Positions 26,178-35,032 of a stretch of DNA of 64,000 nt are shown in pieces; within the stretch, counting starts at the first letter, position 1; each line of letters begins with the position of its first letter. The DNA comes from SXOA01 sp051004015 (GTDB lineage: Bacteria; Planctomycetota; Planctomycetia; Pirellulales; Pirellulaceae). The notes below the pieces were generated by a model. It did no database searches. It had not been told where the DNA came from and was given only the letters and a program-made list of their open reading frames with translations. Location: positions 72,110 through 136,109 of the forward strand of contig JBPCKT010000029.1 of assembly GCA_051004015.1 (NCBI GenBank). The letters run 5' to 3'. A program made the position numbers and the translations under genes.

Positions 26178-27089
26178 ATGGCTGTCGCCACTACGATCGC
26201 GGAGCAGATGATTGACCTTTGCCGCCAGGCGGCGGAGCGCAATCGCGGCTGCGCGGCGAGGAAGGGAAATGTTGTTGAGCTGCGGCCTGAGCATGGCGAC
26301 GACGTGATGGTGGTGGCCGATTTGCACGGCAACCGGCTCAACCTGCGTAAACTGCTGGGGATTGCGGACCTGGCGGGCCATCCACGGCGGCATTTGGTGA
26401 TGCAGGAGGTCTGCCACGGCGGGCCGGAATATCCCGGCGACGGCGGGTGCATGTCGCACCTGATGCTCGAGGACATGGCCCGGCTGACGTGTGAGTTTCC
26501 CGGGCGGTTCCACTTTCTGCTTAGCAACCATGAGCTGGCCGAGCTCGGCGACTTTCCCATCTGCAAATCGCGGAAGATGCTCAACTTGCTGTTCCGCACG
26601 GGCATCACGGAAATGTACGGCGACGAAGGGGAGCGGGTGCGGGACGCCTATATGGAGTTCATCGCCAGTTGCCCGCTGGCCATCCGGACCGCGGGGGGCC
26701 TGTTCATCAGCCATAGTTTGCCGGAGAAGTGCGACCGGGACGGCTTCGATACGGCGGTGTTTACGCGGCCGCTGACTCCCGCGGATTGGAAGAGCGGCAG
26801 CGGCGTGTTTCGCCTGCTCTGGGGGCGAGACTTCCGCAGCGCCAATGCCGAGGCGTTCGCCCGGCTCGTCGGAGCGGAATTGCTGGTGCATGGACACGAG
26901 CCCTGCTCGTCCGGCTACAGCGTCCCTAACAGCCGGCAGGTGATTCTGGACGGCTGCGGCCCGAGTGCTTGTTATCTGCTGGCTCCCATCGGCGAAAAGC
27001 TGACGCAGCCGCTACTCATCGGGAAGATTCACAAGCTATATGGCGGCAAGCCGCTGAATGGCGCTACGAAGCATTGCGGTGGCAAGTGA
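26178..27089 (+). CDS. PPP-type Ser/Thr protein phosphatase / metallophosphoesterase
   Basis: Protein of 303 residues of the calcineurin-like phosphoesterase fold. The dimetal motifs are present in degraded order: VVADLHGN (residues 44-51, GDxHG-like with VAD), FLLSNHELAELGD (GNHE-like with SNHE) and LLVHGHEPC (HGH). Such enzymes use two metal ions to hydrolyse phosphomonoesters of proteins or small molecules. VADLHG and SNHE variants are seen in planctomycete and bacterial PPP-like proteins. It overlaps the next small membrane gene by 4 nt (GTGA). Confidence 0.82.
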   Translation: MAVATTIAEQMIDLCRQAAERNRGCAARKGNVVELRPEHGDDVMVVADLHGNRLNLRKLLGIADLAGHPRRHLVMQEVCHGGPEYPGDGGCMSHLMLEDMARLTCEFPGRFHFLLSNHELAELGDFPICKSRKMLNLLFRTGITEMYGDEGERVRDAYMEFIASCPLAIRTAGGLFISHSLPEKCDRDGFDTAVFTRPLTPADWKSGSGVFRLLWGRDFRSANAEAFARLVGAELLVHGHEPCSSGYSVPNSRQVILDGCGPSACYLLAPIGEKLTQPLLIGKIHKLYGGKPLNGATKHCGGK

Positions 27090-27370
27090 ACCTCCGGAGG
27101 CCAGCCGAGACGAACACTCCTTCGCCAACAGCCGGCGGCAAGGCTCCCGCCCCCAAGCGACGCCCCATCCAGTTCTCGCTCACGACGCTCCTCGTTCTGA
27201 TGGTCGTCTTCAGCCTGGCCTCGGCTCCCGCGTACTACTTGATGCGGGCCGAGGAGGGGAGCCAGGGGATGCAGTTGGTGGGGATGATCGTGCTGCTCAC
27301 GGGGCCGATGTTCCTGGCAATTGTGGTCAGCCTGGTAATGTCGGCAATGGGCTGGTGGAACAGACGCTAG
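27086..27370 (+). CDS. Small membrane protein
   Basis: Protein of 94 residues that starts with a GTG overlapping the phosphatase stop (GTGA), a sign of translational coupling. A Pro/Lys-rich N-terminus leads to RRPIQFSLTTLLVLMVVFSL, a first helix, and a second helix (VGMIVLLTGPMFLAIVVSLV). The RPIQFSLxTLL motif is common at the N-termini of planctomycete membrane proteins. Function unknown. Confidence 0.65.
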   Translation: MNLRRPAETNTPSPTAGGKAPAPKRRPIQFSLTTLLVLMVVFSLASAPAYYLMRAEEGSQGMQLVGMIVLLTGPMFLAIVVSLVMSAMGWWNRR

Positions 27371-27473
27371 CGGCGACGGCCCTGGTGCTTGACATTCCAC
27401 TCTGGCTGCATGATAGTTCCGCTTGCGTCCACCAGCCGGTTCTCGGCCGTTCCTCCCGCACAAGGAGTCCACG

Positions 27474-27671
27474 ATGCTTGTCCTGTCTCGCGCCAAGGGT
27501 GAAGGGTTGGTGATTAACGGGGATGTTTTCGTGGAGGTGGTGGAAATCACCGGAGACAAGGTGCGGCTGGGGATCAAGTGCCCCCCGGAAGTCCCGGTGC
27601 ATCGCCGCGAAGTTTGGGAGGCGATCCAGCGCAATAATTCGGCGACTGCGCCGGTGGAGAGAGACGAATAG
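27474..27671 (+). CDS. csrA: Carbon storage regulator CsrA
   Basis: Protein of 65 residues with the standard start MLVLSRAKGEGLVING and the VRLGIKCP...VHRREVWEAI ending, including the conserved Arg that contacts GGA motifs in RNA. CsrA dimers bind GGA hairpins near ribosome-binding sites and repress or stabilise mRNAs. A strong AAGGAG lies at 27462-27467, 6 nt before the ATG, so the start is secure. It is not next to flagellar genes here. The C-terminal ~10 residues are non-conserved. Confidence 0.96.
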   Translation: MLVLSRAKGEGLVINGDVFVEVVEITGDKVRLGIKCPPEVPVHRREVWEAIQRNNSATAPVERDE

Positions 27672-27686
27672 GGTTGTGTCCCACCG

Positions 27687-28973
27687 CTAGAACGTGAGCG
27701 TCAGACCCGCGTGGAACCCCTGAATCCAGAAACTGGAGTCGCGGAAGACGAAGGATGCGCCGTCGCCGCGGACGTTGTCGATCAAGTCCTCGGGGCGGGC
27801 CACGTTGCTCCAATAGAGAAACGTGTAGCCGGCGCTCACTTGCATACAGGGGGAGAACTGGTAGCCGAGTGTCGCTCCGAATTCCGGTGCGGAGCAGAAC
27901 TTGTTGCGGACCAGCGTGGCGTTGTTCTCCACCAGGAGGCCCCCTTCCTGGCCGTTGGTCTGGCCGGTGGCTGTGGCGGTCTGACGCATGTTACCGAGGC
28001 CGACCCGAGCCGAGAGCAGCAGGTTGACGCAGCCGAAGTCGTAGTCGTGGATCACCCCGAGAATGCCCCCCTGAAACTCATTGCTCGTGACGTAGTTGTC
28101 ACTAACCACCAGCGCGGCATTCTGCGTGCTGGAGTTGATCCGCAACGATTCGTTAATGCGGGCGAATTGATAGCCGGTGACGAAATCGGTCCGCGACAGG
28201 CAGCTTTGGTAGCAGCGGATGCGGATGTAAGCGTCGGCTCCGAAGGCTTCGGAGTGCTCGGCAATTCGGATGCTGCCGTCGAAGCCCGTGAAGGGATCGG
28301 CGATGACGAGCGAGTTGGGAGTATCGGGCGACTGGATGAAAGGGCGCTCGATGGTTTGTCCGGGCAGATCCGCGGAGTCGAGGGCGAACGTGCTTTGGTC
28401 GTTATCAAGATACCAGTACCGGCCGCCGATGCCGACGCATTCGTCAAACGACAGCCAGGTGCCGAAGTCGAACCGGCCGCCGATGCGCGCGCTGCTCGTC
28501 TCCGTCCGGTCGCCGAAGAGCACGGTGGTTCCCGACGGCGGTACGGGCGTGTCGCTCGTCGTGACCAGGGGTGGCAGATCGCGCCCCTTCCGCCAGAAGA
28601 GCAGTCCGTCTTTACGGAGCCACCACAGCCGCGGCCCGCAGCGATTGCCGCACAAAGTCCAGTCCATGCAGCGGCCACAACGATCGGGGCAGCAACTAGG
28701 GTCGTTCCCGTCCGCGAATTGAGAGTCACCCGTCCACTCGTCCACGGATTCTTCCACGAAACGGCTCTGGGATTTATCGGAGGGCGAGCGAATAGGCTCC
28801 TCCTCCCAAGCAGCGGGACGGACGCCATGTCTGGCATCCGGCTGGTTGACTGGCGGTGTTTGCCAGGCGGCGAGTCGCTCGCGAAACTGAGGGTTCTCAC
28901 CGCGCAGGGGTGCGGCGAGCGAGGAGAGGAGGAGCGCAGCTCCAAGAACAGTGAGCAGGCAGTTCGTTTTCAT
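27687..28973 (-). CDS. BBP7 family outer-membrane beta-barrel protein
   Basis: Protein of 428 residues with a Sec signal (MKTNCLLTVLGAALLLSSL). After a ~60-residue polar linker comes a short Cys-rich segment (CCPDRCGRCMDWTLCGNRC), then the BBP7 body: WWLRKDG, PLVTTSD, GRFDFGTWLS and repeated amphipathic strands ending FHAGLTLTF, as expected for a barrel that closes with an aromatic residue. BBP7 proteins are a large planctomycete family, probably integral outer-membrane proteins. Start at 28973 chosen for the signal. Confidence 0.85.
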   Translation of the reverse strand: MKTNCLLTVLGAALLLSSLAAPLRGENPQFRERLAAWQTPPVNQPDARHGVRPAAWEEEPIRSPSDKSQSRFVEESVDEWTGDSQFADGNDPSCCPDRCGRCMDWTLCGNRCGPRLWWLRKDGLLFWRKGRDLPPLVTTSDTPVPPSGTTVLFGDRTETSSARIGGRFDFGTWLSFDECVGIGGRYWYLDNDQSTFALDSADLPGQTIERPFIQSPDTPNSLVIADPFTGFDGSIRIAEHSEAFGADAYIRIRCYQSCLSRTDFVTGYQFARINESLRINSSTQNAALVVSDNYVTSNEFQGGILGVIHDYDFGCVNLLLSARVGLGNMRQTATATGQTNGQEGGLLVENNATLVRNKFCSAPEFGATLGYQFSPCMQVSAGYTFLYWSNVARPEDLIDNVRGDGASFVFRDSSFWIQGFHAGLTLTF

Positions 28974-29161
28974 GGGGGGGGAGTGAAACGACTGGCGAAT
29001 GGGCGTCAGCGGCACCGAATTTGAACCACGGCGCAGCCCCGGCCCTGAAGGTGTTCCGGTTGTAACGGTTATGTCGGAAGAAGCGACTCTCGGGGTTGAG
29101 AAAACCCGAGAAGATGCGGCGAGTTTACGGAGGCTTGCGGCTAGCTGCTAGCGGAGTGGAA

Positions 29162-30160
29162 TTATGAAACCGGCAGTGCGACGACTTCCGCAGTCCCGCT
29201 CGCGACAGTGAGCCTGGTGCCGGGAATCGCCAGAGCCCGACGGAGCAGCACCAAGGCGACCGGGCTGTCAAGGCGCGGGGACCAGCAAGCCGACGTCACC
29301 TTGCCGACAGCTTTGTCTGCCGCGAAGAGTTCCGTGCCAGCCGCGGGGACCTCGGACGATGTGAACATCACTCCCGCCAGCAATCGGTTGACATGTCCCA
29401 TCGCGTCAATCCGGGCGACAGTTTCCTGCCCCAGATAACAGCCCTTGGTAAAGCTGATGGCCAGCTTGTTGCGGCCGATTTCCTGGGGCAGATTTTCCTC
29501 GGTGATATCGCTGCCAAAGAGAGGCACACCCGCTTCAATGCGGGCGGCGTTTACGGCGATCGGTTCGCAGGACGTCGCACCTGCATTCAGGAGCGCGTCG
29601 CGGACTGCTGCGATGACTTCCGCCGCGGCGGTCAGGAAATAAGAGGGCTCACCTGCAAAATCAACACGCTGAAGGCAAACGTCTATTCCGGCGATTAGAA
29701 ACCGTCCGTGCCCATAGAGGTTGGCAGGCAGAGACGGCACACTCACACTCGTCAAAGTCAGGTGGGAACTCGCACCGGCCAGAAGAAGCTCCCCAGTGAT
29801 CGGCGTCAGGTCACGAAACTCCACGCAGTCGGAGATCACGAACCGGTTCAAGTGCTCGATGATTCTGGCAGCCTGGCCCGGCGCCGTATCCAGCACGATG
29901 GTGTCAGGCAATATCCGTATGTAGACATGCCCCACCGTCTTCCCCTGATGGTTGGTCAGAAAGGCTTCGCACCCCTCGCCAACCGCAAGTCGCTTGATGT
30001 CATTCGTGCAAAAGCTGTGCAGGAACTGCACGCGGTCCGCGCCGCTCAACTCCACGCGGGAGCGGAGGGAAACGTCGGCCAGGCCGCAGGCGGCGGTCAA
30101 CGCTTGATAGCCGGCAAGCCAAAGGGGGATGTCGTTGGAGGCGGGAGTATCGGGATCCAT
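29162..30160 (-). CDS. ygfZ: YgfZ/GcvT-like folate-binding protein
   Basis: Protein of 332 residues with the YgfZ hallmark KGCYLGQE (near residue 230), plus the N-terminal DVSLRSRVELSGADRVQFLHS segment shared with glycine cleavage T-protein. YgfZ binds tetrahydrofolate and helps build or repair Fe-S clusters of certain enzymes, such as MiaB-type proteins. The catalytic Cys of KGCYxGQE is kept. Start at 30160 (MDPDTPAS); an in-frame ATG at 30184 is an alternative. Confidence 0.85.
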   Translation of the reverse strand: MDPDTPASNDIPLWLAGYQALTAACGLADVSLRSRVELSGADRVQFLHSFCTNDIKRLAVGEGCEAFLTNHQGKTVGHVYIRILPDTIVLDTAPGQAARIIEHLNRFVISDCVEFRDLTPITGELLLAGASSHLTLTSVSVPSLPANLYGHGRFLIAGIDVCLQRVDFAGEPSYFLTAAAEVIAAVRDALLNAGATSCEPIAVNAARIEAGVPLFGSDITEENLPQEIGRNKLAISFTKGCYLGQETVARIDAMGHVNRLLAGVMFTSSEVPAAGTELFAADKAVGKVTSACWSPRLDSPVALVLLRRALAIPGTRLTVASGTAEVVALPVS

Positions 30161-30298
30161 TTCAGCATCATACGAGGGGCCCATGTGTCGTCAACGTCGT
30201 AGGCCCATCCCAGGATCCCGCTATGGCGGACAATTGCAGTTTGAGATTTGGCCGGCGACTGTCAGAATGGGATTTTGCCCGAGGGAAGGACGCAATCG

Positions 30299-32749
30299 AT
30301 GAATCACGGACGTGTTGGCAATTTGAAATGCCTCTTGGCCATCCTTGGACTGGTAATCATCGGCACCAGCGGCTGCGGCGGAAAGCCGGCAACAGTGGAT
30401 GGCGACATTCCCGCCAGCGAGCCACTGCCCGCCATCGCCATCGCCACCGTCACCGCCCAGTCCAGTCCCGAAGCGAGCGAAGTGCTGCGGCAGCTCCTCA
30501 AGACCTATCGGGAAGCCAAATCCTATTCCGATGATGGGCAGGTCGTGCTCCGTTTTCGGCAAAGTGGCGAGCTCATTGAGAGCAAGTGGAAGACTGCTGT
30601 CCGTTTCGAGCGCCCCAACCGCCTGTTCGTCCAAGCGTACCAGGCCACGCTTGCGTGCGATGGAAAGAAGCTGCGAGGCCGGATTGAAGATGAATCCACC
30701 GGCGATCTGGATGGCCAGATTCTGGTCCGACTAGCGCCGAAGGAGTTGAAGCTCAAGGATCTGGCATTCGACGCGCTGCTGTATGACATCCTCAGCAGCC
30801 AGCTTCGCCGCCAGCCGATTCAACTGGAGCTGTTGCTGGAGTCGCAGGGGCTGGCCTCGGCGTTCCGCGGCGACGTCGCCTGCAAGTTGCTGGAAGACTC
30901 GTCGGTGGAGGGCCAACTCTGCCGGCGCGTGGAAGTGCCGTCCCCCGGCGGTATCTTCGTCTTCTGGGTGGACGCCAAGAGATCGCTGCTCCGCAGGCTT
31001 GAATACCCGGCAGCCGCACTCCTGCCGGCGTTGGCACAAGACCCCGCCGTGAAAGACATCTCGCTCACTGCCGAGCTAACCGGCGCGGAGTTGAATCCCT
31101 CCATCCCGCCCGAGCAATTCGCGCTCCCCATTCCCGCCGGTGCAAGGGAAATGAAGTCGCTGGTCATGCCGCCGCAGCCACTCCCCAGCGACCTCTTCGG
31201 GCAGCAGACAGGTGACTTCTTTTTCACGCAGCTCGACGGAGAAAAGCTGCGGTCCCAAGACCTGGCGGGAAAGATTGCCGTGCTCACTTGGTTCCGCAAC
31301 GATCCTTCGTGCCCCCCGGTTCTCGCCCAGGTGGAGCAAGCCCGCCAGGAGCTCTCCAAAGACGCTAAAGTTGCGTTTTACGCGGTCAGCACCGACCCGA
31401 CGCAGCTCGGAAACGACGACCTGGCAAAACTCCTCTCCTCGTGGTCGGTCGCGATGCCCGTCGTGCGCGACCTGGAACCTTTCGGCGACAGCCTGTTCAA
31501 GATCCAAGTCCAGCCGACCGTCATCGTGCTCGATGCGGGCGGCAGAGTGCAGATTGTCCAAGCCGGCGGCGGACCCGACCTGGCCCGGCAGCTCGGCGTC
31601 ATCCTGGAGCGGCTACTCAAGGGGGATGACGTGGCGGCGGAGATTTTGAAACGGGCGGTAACTGAGAAGACCGAATACGCTCGGCTGCTCGCCACCGGGG
31701 GACCGGAGCCGACGGAACTGCTTGAAATTCCCGAAACGGTCATCCGCAAGCGGACTGAGCCGAAGCGACTCAAGCTGGAGGAGATCTGGACGAACAAGGA
31801 AATCAAATCCCCAGGAAACATCTGCGTCATTGCGGAGGATGGACAGCCGCACCGCCTGCTGATCTTCTCCGGCTGGCGAGCGGTTTGTGAAGTCAACGCC
31901 GCCGGACAACTGCGCGAGCGGCATGAGCTGCCGATACCACCGCAGGCGGCCGTCACTTACCTGCGGACCGCGAAGGACGCGGCAGGCAAGCGGCATTACC
32001 TGGCCGCGGCTCCCCTATCTCCGGTCTACTTTTTGCTGGACGAGAATTGGGAGCTGACCCTGACGCATCCCGCCGAGGGCCAGGCGCTGCAACTCGGTGA
32101 TGCGCAGTTGGCGCGGCTGGCTGGGACGGACGAGCTCGCTGTCTATGCCGGGTATGTGGACCTGGCGGGCTTGCAAGCGATTACGCTTGACGGCAAGACA
32201 TCCTGGCGCAGCCGCACCTTTCCAAACGTGCTCAGCGTGGCGCTCCTGCCGGAAAAAAGCGGCACCGACCCCAGTGCTGGATTGCTCGTCACGGGCGATA
32301 GCGGAACCGTGTTGCGCCTTAGTGGCGGCGGCAAAGAACAACAGCCGCAAGCCGTCGGCAAGTTTGCGCTGGCCCGCGTGGTGAGCGCGAGTTTCAGCAA
32401 CGCCACGCAGTCGCCGTTCCTCGGCATCGCCGGCAGTGAGCAGGGAGAGGCCGTGGCCATTGGCCTCGACGCCAGACTTGAGCCGCGGTGGCATTACGTT
32501 TTGCCTGCCGGCGGCCATCAGCGGCCGATCGAGCCCGTTGCCTCAGGCGAATTGCTGCCGGGCCGCGCGGGAACCTGGGTCATCGCCGGTCCCGACGGCT
32601 CGATTCACTTCCTCAGTGAAGACGGCGAGCTGACTGACTCCTTCTTTTACGGCGCATGCATCACCGGCATTGCCGTCTGCAAGATTGACGAAGCCCCCGC
32701 GCTGCTGGTCGCCACGGACGACGGCGTAACGGCGTGGCGAGTCAAGTGA
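30299..32749 (+). CDS. Lipoprotein with LolA-like, redoxin and beta-propeller-like regions
   Basis: Protein of 816 residues. A lipobox (GTSGC) lies near residue 25. The first region (about 55-265) resembles LolA/DUF2092-type lipid-carrier folds: LRQLLKTYREAKSYSDDGQV, FERPNRLFVQAYQATLACDG. The second (about 280-440) is an AhpC/TSA-type redoxin with TWFRNDPSCPPVLAQVEQAR, in which one Cys sits where thioredoxins have CxxC, then VQPTVIVLDAGG. The third (about 480-816) is a series of weak beta-rich repeats with AEDGQPHRLLIFSG-like and DDGVTAWRV ends, like a propeller. It probably faces the periplasm as an outer-membrane-anchored, secreted redox-linked protein. Start at 30299, where the signal begins. 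Confidence 0.75.
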   Translation: MNHGRVGNLKCLLAILGLVIIGTSGCGGKPATVDGDIPASEPLPAIAIATVTAQSSPEASEVLRQLLKTYREAKSYSDDGQVVLRFRQSGELIESKWKTAVRFERPNRLFVQAYQATLACDGKKLRGRIEDESTGDLDGQILVRLAPKELKLKDLAFDALLYDILSSQLRRQPIQLELLLESQGLASAFRGDVACKLLEDSSVEGQLCRRVEVPSPGGIFVFWVDAKRSLLRRLEYPAAALLPALAQDPAVKDISLTAELTGAELNPSIPPEQFALPIPAGAREMKSLVMPPQPLPSDLFGQQTGDFFFTQLDGEKLRSQDLAGKIAVLTWFRNDPSCPPVLAQVEQARQELSKDAKVAFYAVSTDPTQLGNDDLAKLLSSWSVAMPVVRDLEPFGDSLFKIQVQPTVIVLDAGGRVQIVQAGGGPDLARQLGVILERLLKGDDVAAEILKRAVTEKTEYARLLATGGPEPTELLEIPETVIRKRTEPKRLKLEEIWTNKEIKSPGNICVIAEDGQPHRLLIFSGWRAVCEVNAAGQLRERHELPIPPQAAVTYLRTAKDAAGKRHYLAAAPLSPVYFLLDENWELTLTHPAEGQALQLGDAQLARLAGTDELAVYAGYVDLAGLQAITLDGKTSWRSRTFPNVLSVALLPEKSGTDPSAGLLVTGDSGTVLRLSGGGKEQQPQAVGKFALARVVSASFSNATQSPFLGIAGSEQGEAVAIGLDARLEPRWHYVLPAGGHQRPIEPVASGELLPGRAGTWVIAGPDGSIHFLSEDGELTDSFFYGACITGIAVCKIDEAPALLVATDDGVTAWRVK

Positions 32750-33020
32750 TTTCGCTTAACTTTGCCGTCGGCGCGTGCGTCTAATGGCGATCTTTCACCT
32801 CGCCACGCAGCTGCGATCTGATTCCGCGGCAAGCAGTCGCTCGTCATCAAGCCTGATGCTCGGCCTTGAGTTGCCTGACAGCAACTTCAGTATCGACGAC
32901 GCTGCACTTACCGGAATTCAGCCCGCAATCGACTGGCAAACAAGCGATTTCCCACGCTCCTTGCGCCCCTTCGAGGCATGTGCTACAACGGAGGCTCCCG
33001 CCTTCCTCCCGCTGCCGCTC
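32750..33020. other. Interval without a clear gene
   Basis: The frame of the next gene is open here, but the sequence lacks membrane or domain character, and the real start fits better at 33021. I see no RNA gene or terminator. Confidence 0.4.
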
Positions 33021-33593
33021 ATGCCTGAAGTCTGGTTACGTCCGAACCGCCGAGCGCTCCTGCTGGGGATGATTCTGCCGGCGCTGGCGGTGCTGGCGGG
33101 TGCGTGGGGAGTGGCGTTTGCGATCGTCACGCAGGCGTCGCTGTGGTGGATGCTGCCGGGGGGATTGATTGCGCTCGCGGGCATCTTTGTGATTGGTTCT
33201 TTGGGATATTCCCTCTCGCTCCCCCGCGTCGCGTATGAGCCGGGGGAACTGCTCGTATTTCTCGGCAGCACGGAGCCGGTGCGGGTGCCGATTGAAGTGG
33301 TGGAGGTATTCTTCGTCGGCCAGGGGGCGAGCAACCTGCCAAAAATGAAAGGGCGCGAGCCGGAGACGACCAACATCATCGTGCGGTTGGCGGAGTCGGC
33401 CCCGGACTGGAAGCACCGGGAGGTGGACCCGCGGTTTGCCCACTGGTGCGAAGGTTACATCACTCTCCGCGGGGCCTGGTGCGAGCCGATTGGGGAATCG
33501 GCCCTGCGGCGGCTGAACAAGCGGCTGGTGGAGGTGCAGCGGGAGCGGAAGGAGCAAGTAGCAGCCGAGCCTCAGCAGGAGAACGTCCCATGA
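33021..33593 (+). CDS. Membrane protein of unknown function, MfnB neighbour
   Basis: Protein of 190 residues: basic N-terminus, two hydrophobic helices (about 13-35 and 41-63, ALLLGMILPALAVLAGAWGV and WWMLPGGLIALAGIFVIGS), then a soluble C-terminal domain with VPIEVVEVFFVGQG and a Glu/Arg-rich helix. The stop overlaps the next start by 4 nt (ATGA), so it is translationally coupled to mfnB. Planctomycete MfnB genes are often near such proteins, as I recall, but a shared role is inference. Confidence 0.7.
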   Translation: MPEVWLRPNRRALLLGMILPALAVLAGAWGVAFAIVTQASLWWMLPGGLIALAGIFVIGSLGYSLSLPRVAYEPGELLVFLGSTEPVRVPIEVVEVFFVGQGASNLPKMKGREPETTNIIVRLAESAPDWKHREVDPRFAHWCEGYITLRGAWCEPIGESALRRLNKRLVEVQRERKEQVAAEPQQENVP

Positions 33594-34339
33594 CCGGCCT
33601 GCTGGTAAGCGTACGCGATGTGGCTGAAGCGCAGGCGGCGCTGCGGGGGGGAGCCGCGCTGATTGACGTGAAGGAGCCGCGGCACGGCTCCCTCGGCGCG
33701 GCTTCGCCGGAAGTCTGGCGACAGGTCCGCGGTGCCATGCCGCTACTTGTTCCTTGCAGCGCTGCGCTTGGAGAACTCAAAGATGTTGCACCGCGACAGG
33801 CCTGCGAGTGGAGCACCAGCCTCACGGGCTATCAGTTCGCCAAGCTCGGCCTGTCCGGCTGCCGAATGATTGGCGGTTGGCAAAACCGCTGGCGGGCGGT
33901 ATTCGATGATTTGCCGCCGGAGCTTCGCCGCGTCGCCATCGTCTATGCGGATTGGCAAGCTGCCGGCGCTCCTTCTCCAGACGAGATCCTGTCAGCCGCC
34001 ATCGAAGGCCCTTGCGCCGCGCTCCTCATCGATACCTTTGACAAGAATTCCGGCACAATCTCCGCACATTTCGCTCTTCAAGAAATACAGCATCTTCTCT
34101 CCGCCGCCCGCGCTGCCAAGCTCACCACGGTCCTTGCCGGCTCGCTCACGCTGGCGCTTGCCCGCGAGCTGTTGCCGCTCGCGCCGGATTATCTGGCGGT
34201 GCGGGGCGCTGTTTGCCGCGGCGGTCGCTCGGGATTGGTGAAGGAGTCGCTCGTCCGTGACTTCGCAAATCTGCTGTTGTCAACTAGGGACGGGGCGAAT
34301 CATTTTTCAGCCCCCGCCAAAGCCCCGTTTGCTGCTTGA
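33590..34339 (+). CDS. mfnB: (5-formylfuran-3-yl)methyl phosphate synthase-like protein (MfnB/DUF556)
   Basis: Protein of 249 residues. The N-terminal motif LLVSVRDVAEAQAALRGGAA and IDVKEPRHGSLGA (Lys28 as the Schiff-base lysine) match MfnB, which makes the furan ring of methanofuran from two glyceraldehyde-3-phosphate molecules. Planctomycetes, like methylotrophs, carry methanofuran-type cofactor genes and tetrahydromethanopterin-linked C1 enzymes, so this is expected in the phylum. The rest follows the TIM-barrel pattern (VAIVYADWQAAG, LLIDTFDKNSGT, TVLAGSLTLA). The 5' end overlaps the upstream gene. Confidence 0.82.
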   Translation: MTGLLVSVRDVAEAQAALRGGAALIDVKEPRHGSLGAASPEVWRQVRGAMPLLVPCSAALGELKDVAPRQACEWSTSLTGYQFAKLGLSGCRMIGGWQNRWRAVFDDLPPELRRVAIVYADWQAAGAPSPDEILSAAIEGPCAALLIDTFDKNSGTISAHFALQEIQHLLSAARAAKLTTVLAGSLTLALARELLPLAPDYLAVRGAVCRGGRSGLVKESLVRDFANLLLSTRDGANHFSAPAKAPFAA

Positions 34340-34432
34340 CTTCCCTGCCCGTGGTTTTGATACTGACCACTCGTCTTTATTGTCCGCAGCGTTTTCTCGC
34401 TCCTTCCATCCTTCATCCTCAGGAGAACATTC

Positions 34433-34636
34433 GTGTCCCACTCCCTACTGGAAGCGATTAAACAAGGCAACTGGGAATATGAACCCGCCGGACGGGATGC
34501 CAAGGAGGTTCCCGCGACCATCGCCCTGCCCGGCACCAAGGAGAAGCTCGCCATCCTGGCCGAGAGGATGCAGCTCGGCCTCCCCCTCTGGCACGAATCT
34601 GACCGCCGCACCTATAACGACGAAGAGAAGGAATAA
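34433..34636 (+). CDS. Small hypothetical protein
   Basis: Protein of 67 residues beginning at a GTG with AGGAGA at 34421-34426. Compact and charged (LLEAIKQGNWEYEP, LPGTKEKLAILAERM, LWHESDRRTYNDEEKE). No family recognised, but planctomycetes have many short proteins of this look. It is 15 nt upstream of the PHA-type gene, suggesting one transcript. Confidence 0.65.
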   Translation: MSHSLLEAIKQGNWEYEPAGRDAKEVPATIALPGTKEKLAILAERMQLGLPLWHESDRRTYNDEEKE

Positions 34637-34651
34637 CTTTCGTCCGGAGGA

Positions 34652-34972
34652 ATGATGCCCGGCTTTGCCACCTCGGTCACGCACAAACTAGGAGCCCCTG
34701 CCGCCACCGAGCGGCTGAAGACGTTCCTGGAGGACGTCCGCCGCGACCATGGCGACAAGCTGAAAGACGCCCGCGGCGAGTGGCAGGGAACCACGTTGCA
34801 CTTCAGCTTCACCGCTTACGGCATGGGAATCCAAGGAACGATGGAGGTGAGCGACAACAGCGTGAACGTCACCGGCAAGCTTCCCTTGGCCGCGGCTTTT
34901 TTCCGCGGCCAGGTTGAGACTTCGATCCGCGATGAATTGGTGAAAGAGCTGGCCAAGCCGGCAAGTTCGTAG
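34652..34972 (+). CDS. Polyhydroxyalkanoic acid system family protein (PHA_gran_rgn-like)
   Basis: Protein of 106 residues. The order HKLGAPAATERLKTFLEDVR, then WQGTTLHFSFTAYGMGIQG and VNVTGKLPLAAAFFRGQVE fits the PHA granule region family (PF09650), small proteins often linked to polyester granule or lipid-binding roles. GGAGGA lies upstream of the first ATG. The stop TAG lies inside a palindromic repeat (34964-35020). Confidence 0.75.
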   Translation: MMPGFATSVTHKLGAPAATERLKTFLEDVRRDHGDKLKDARGEWQGTTLHFSFTAYGMGIQGTMEVSDNSVNVTGKLPLAAAFFRGQVETSIRDELVKELAKPASS

Positions 34973-35020
34973 TAACCCGCTTCAGCGGGTTTAACCGGCT
35001 GAAGCCGGTTACTACAAACT
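34964..35020. repeat. Palindromic repeat overlapping a stop codon
   Basis: The outer arms AGTTCGTAGTAACC (34964-34977) and its near-complement (35007-35020, one mismatch) flank two hairpins, CCCGCTTCAGCGGG and CCGGCTGAAGCCGG. It is a relative of 1573-1635. The TAG stop of the 34652 gene is part of the left arm. Confidence 0.8.
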
Positions 35021-35032
35021 GTCTGCACGCGT

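Noticed and set aside
27711..29024. 437-codon plus-strand frame opposite the BBP7 gene
   Set aside because: BBP7 on the minus strand has a signal peptide and motifs; the plus frame has none.
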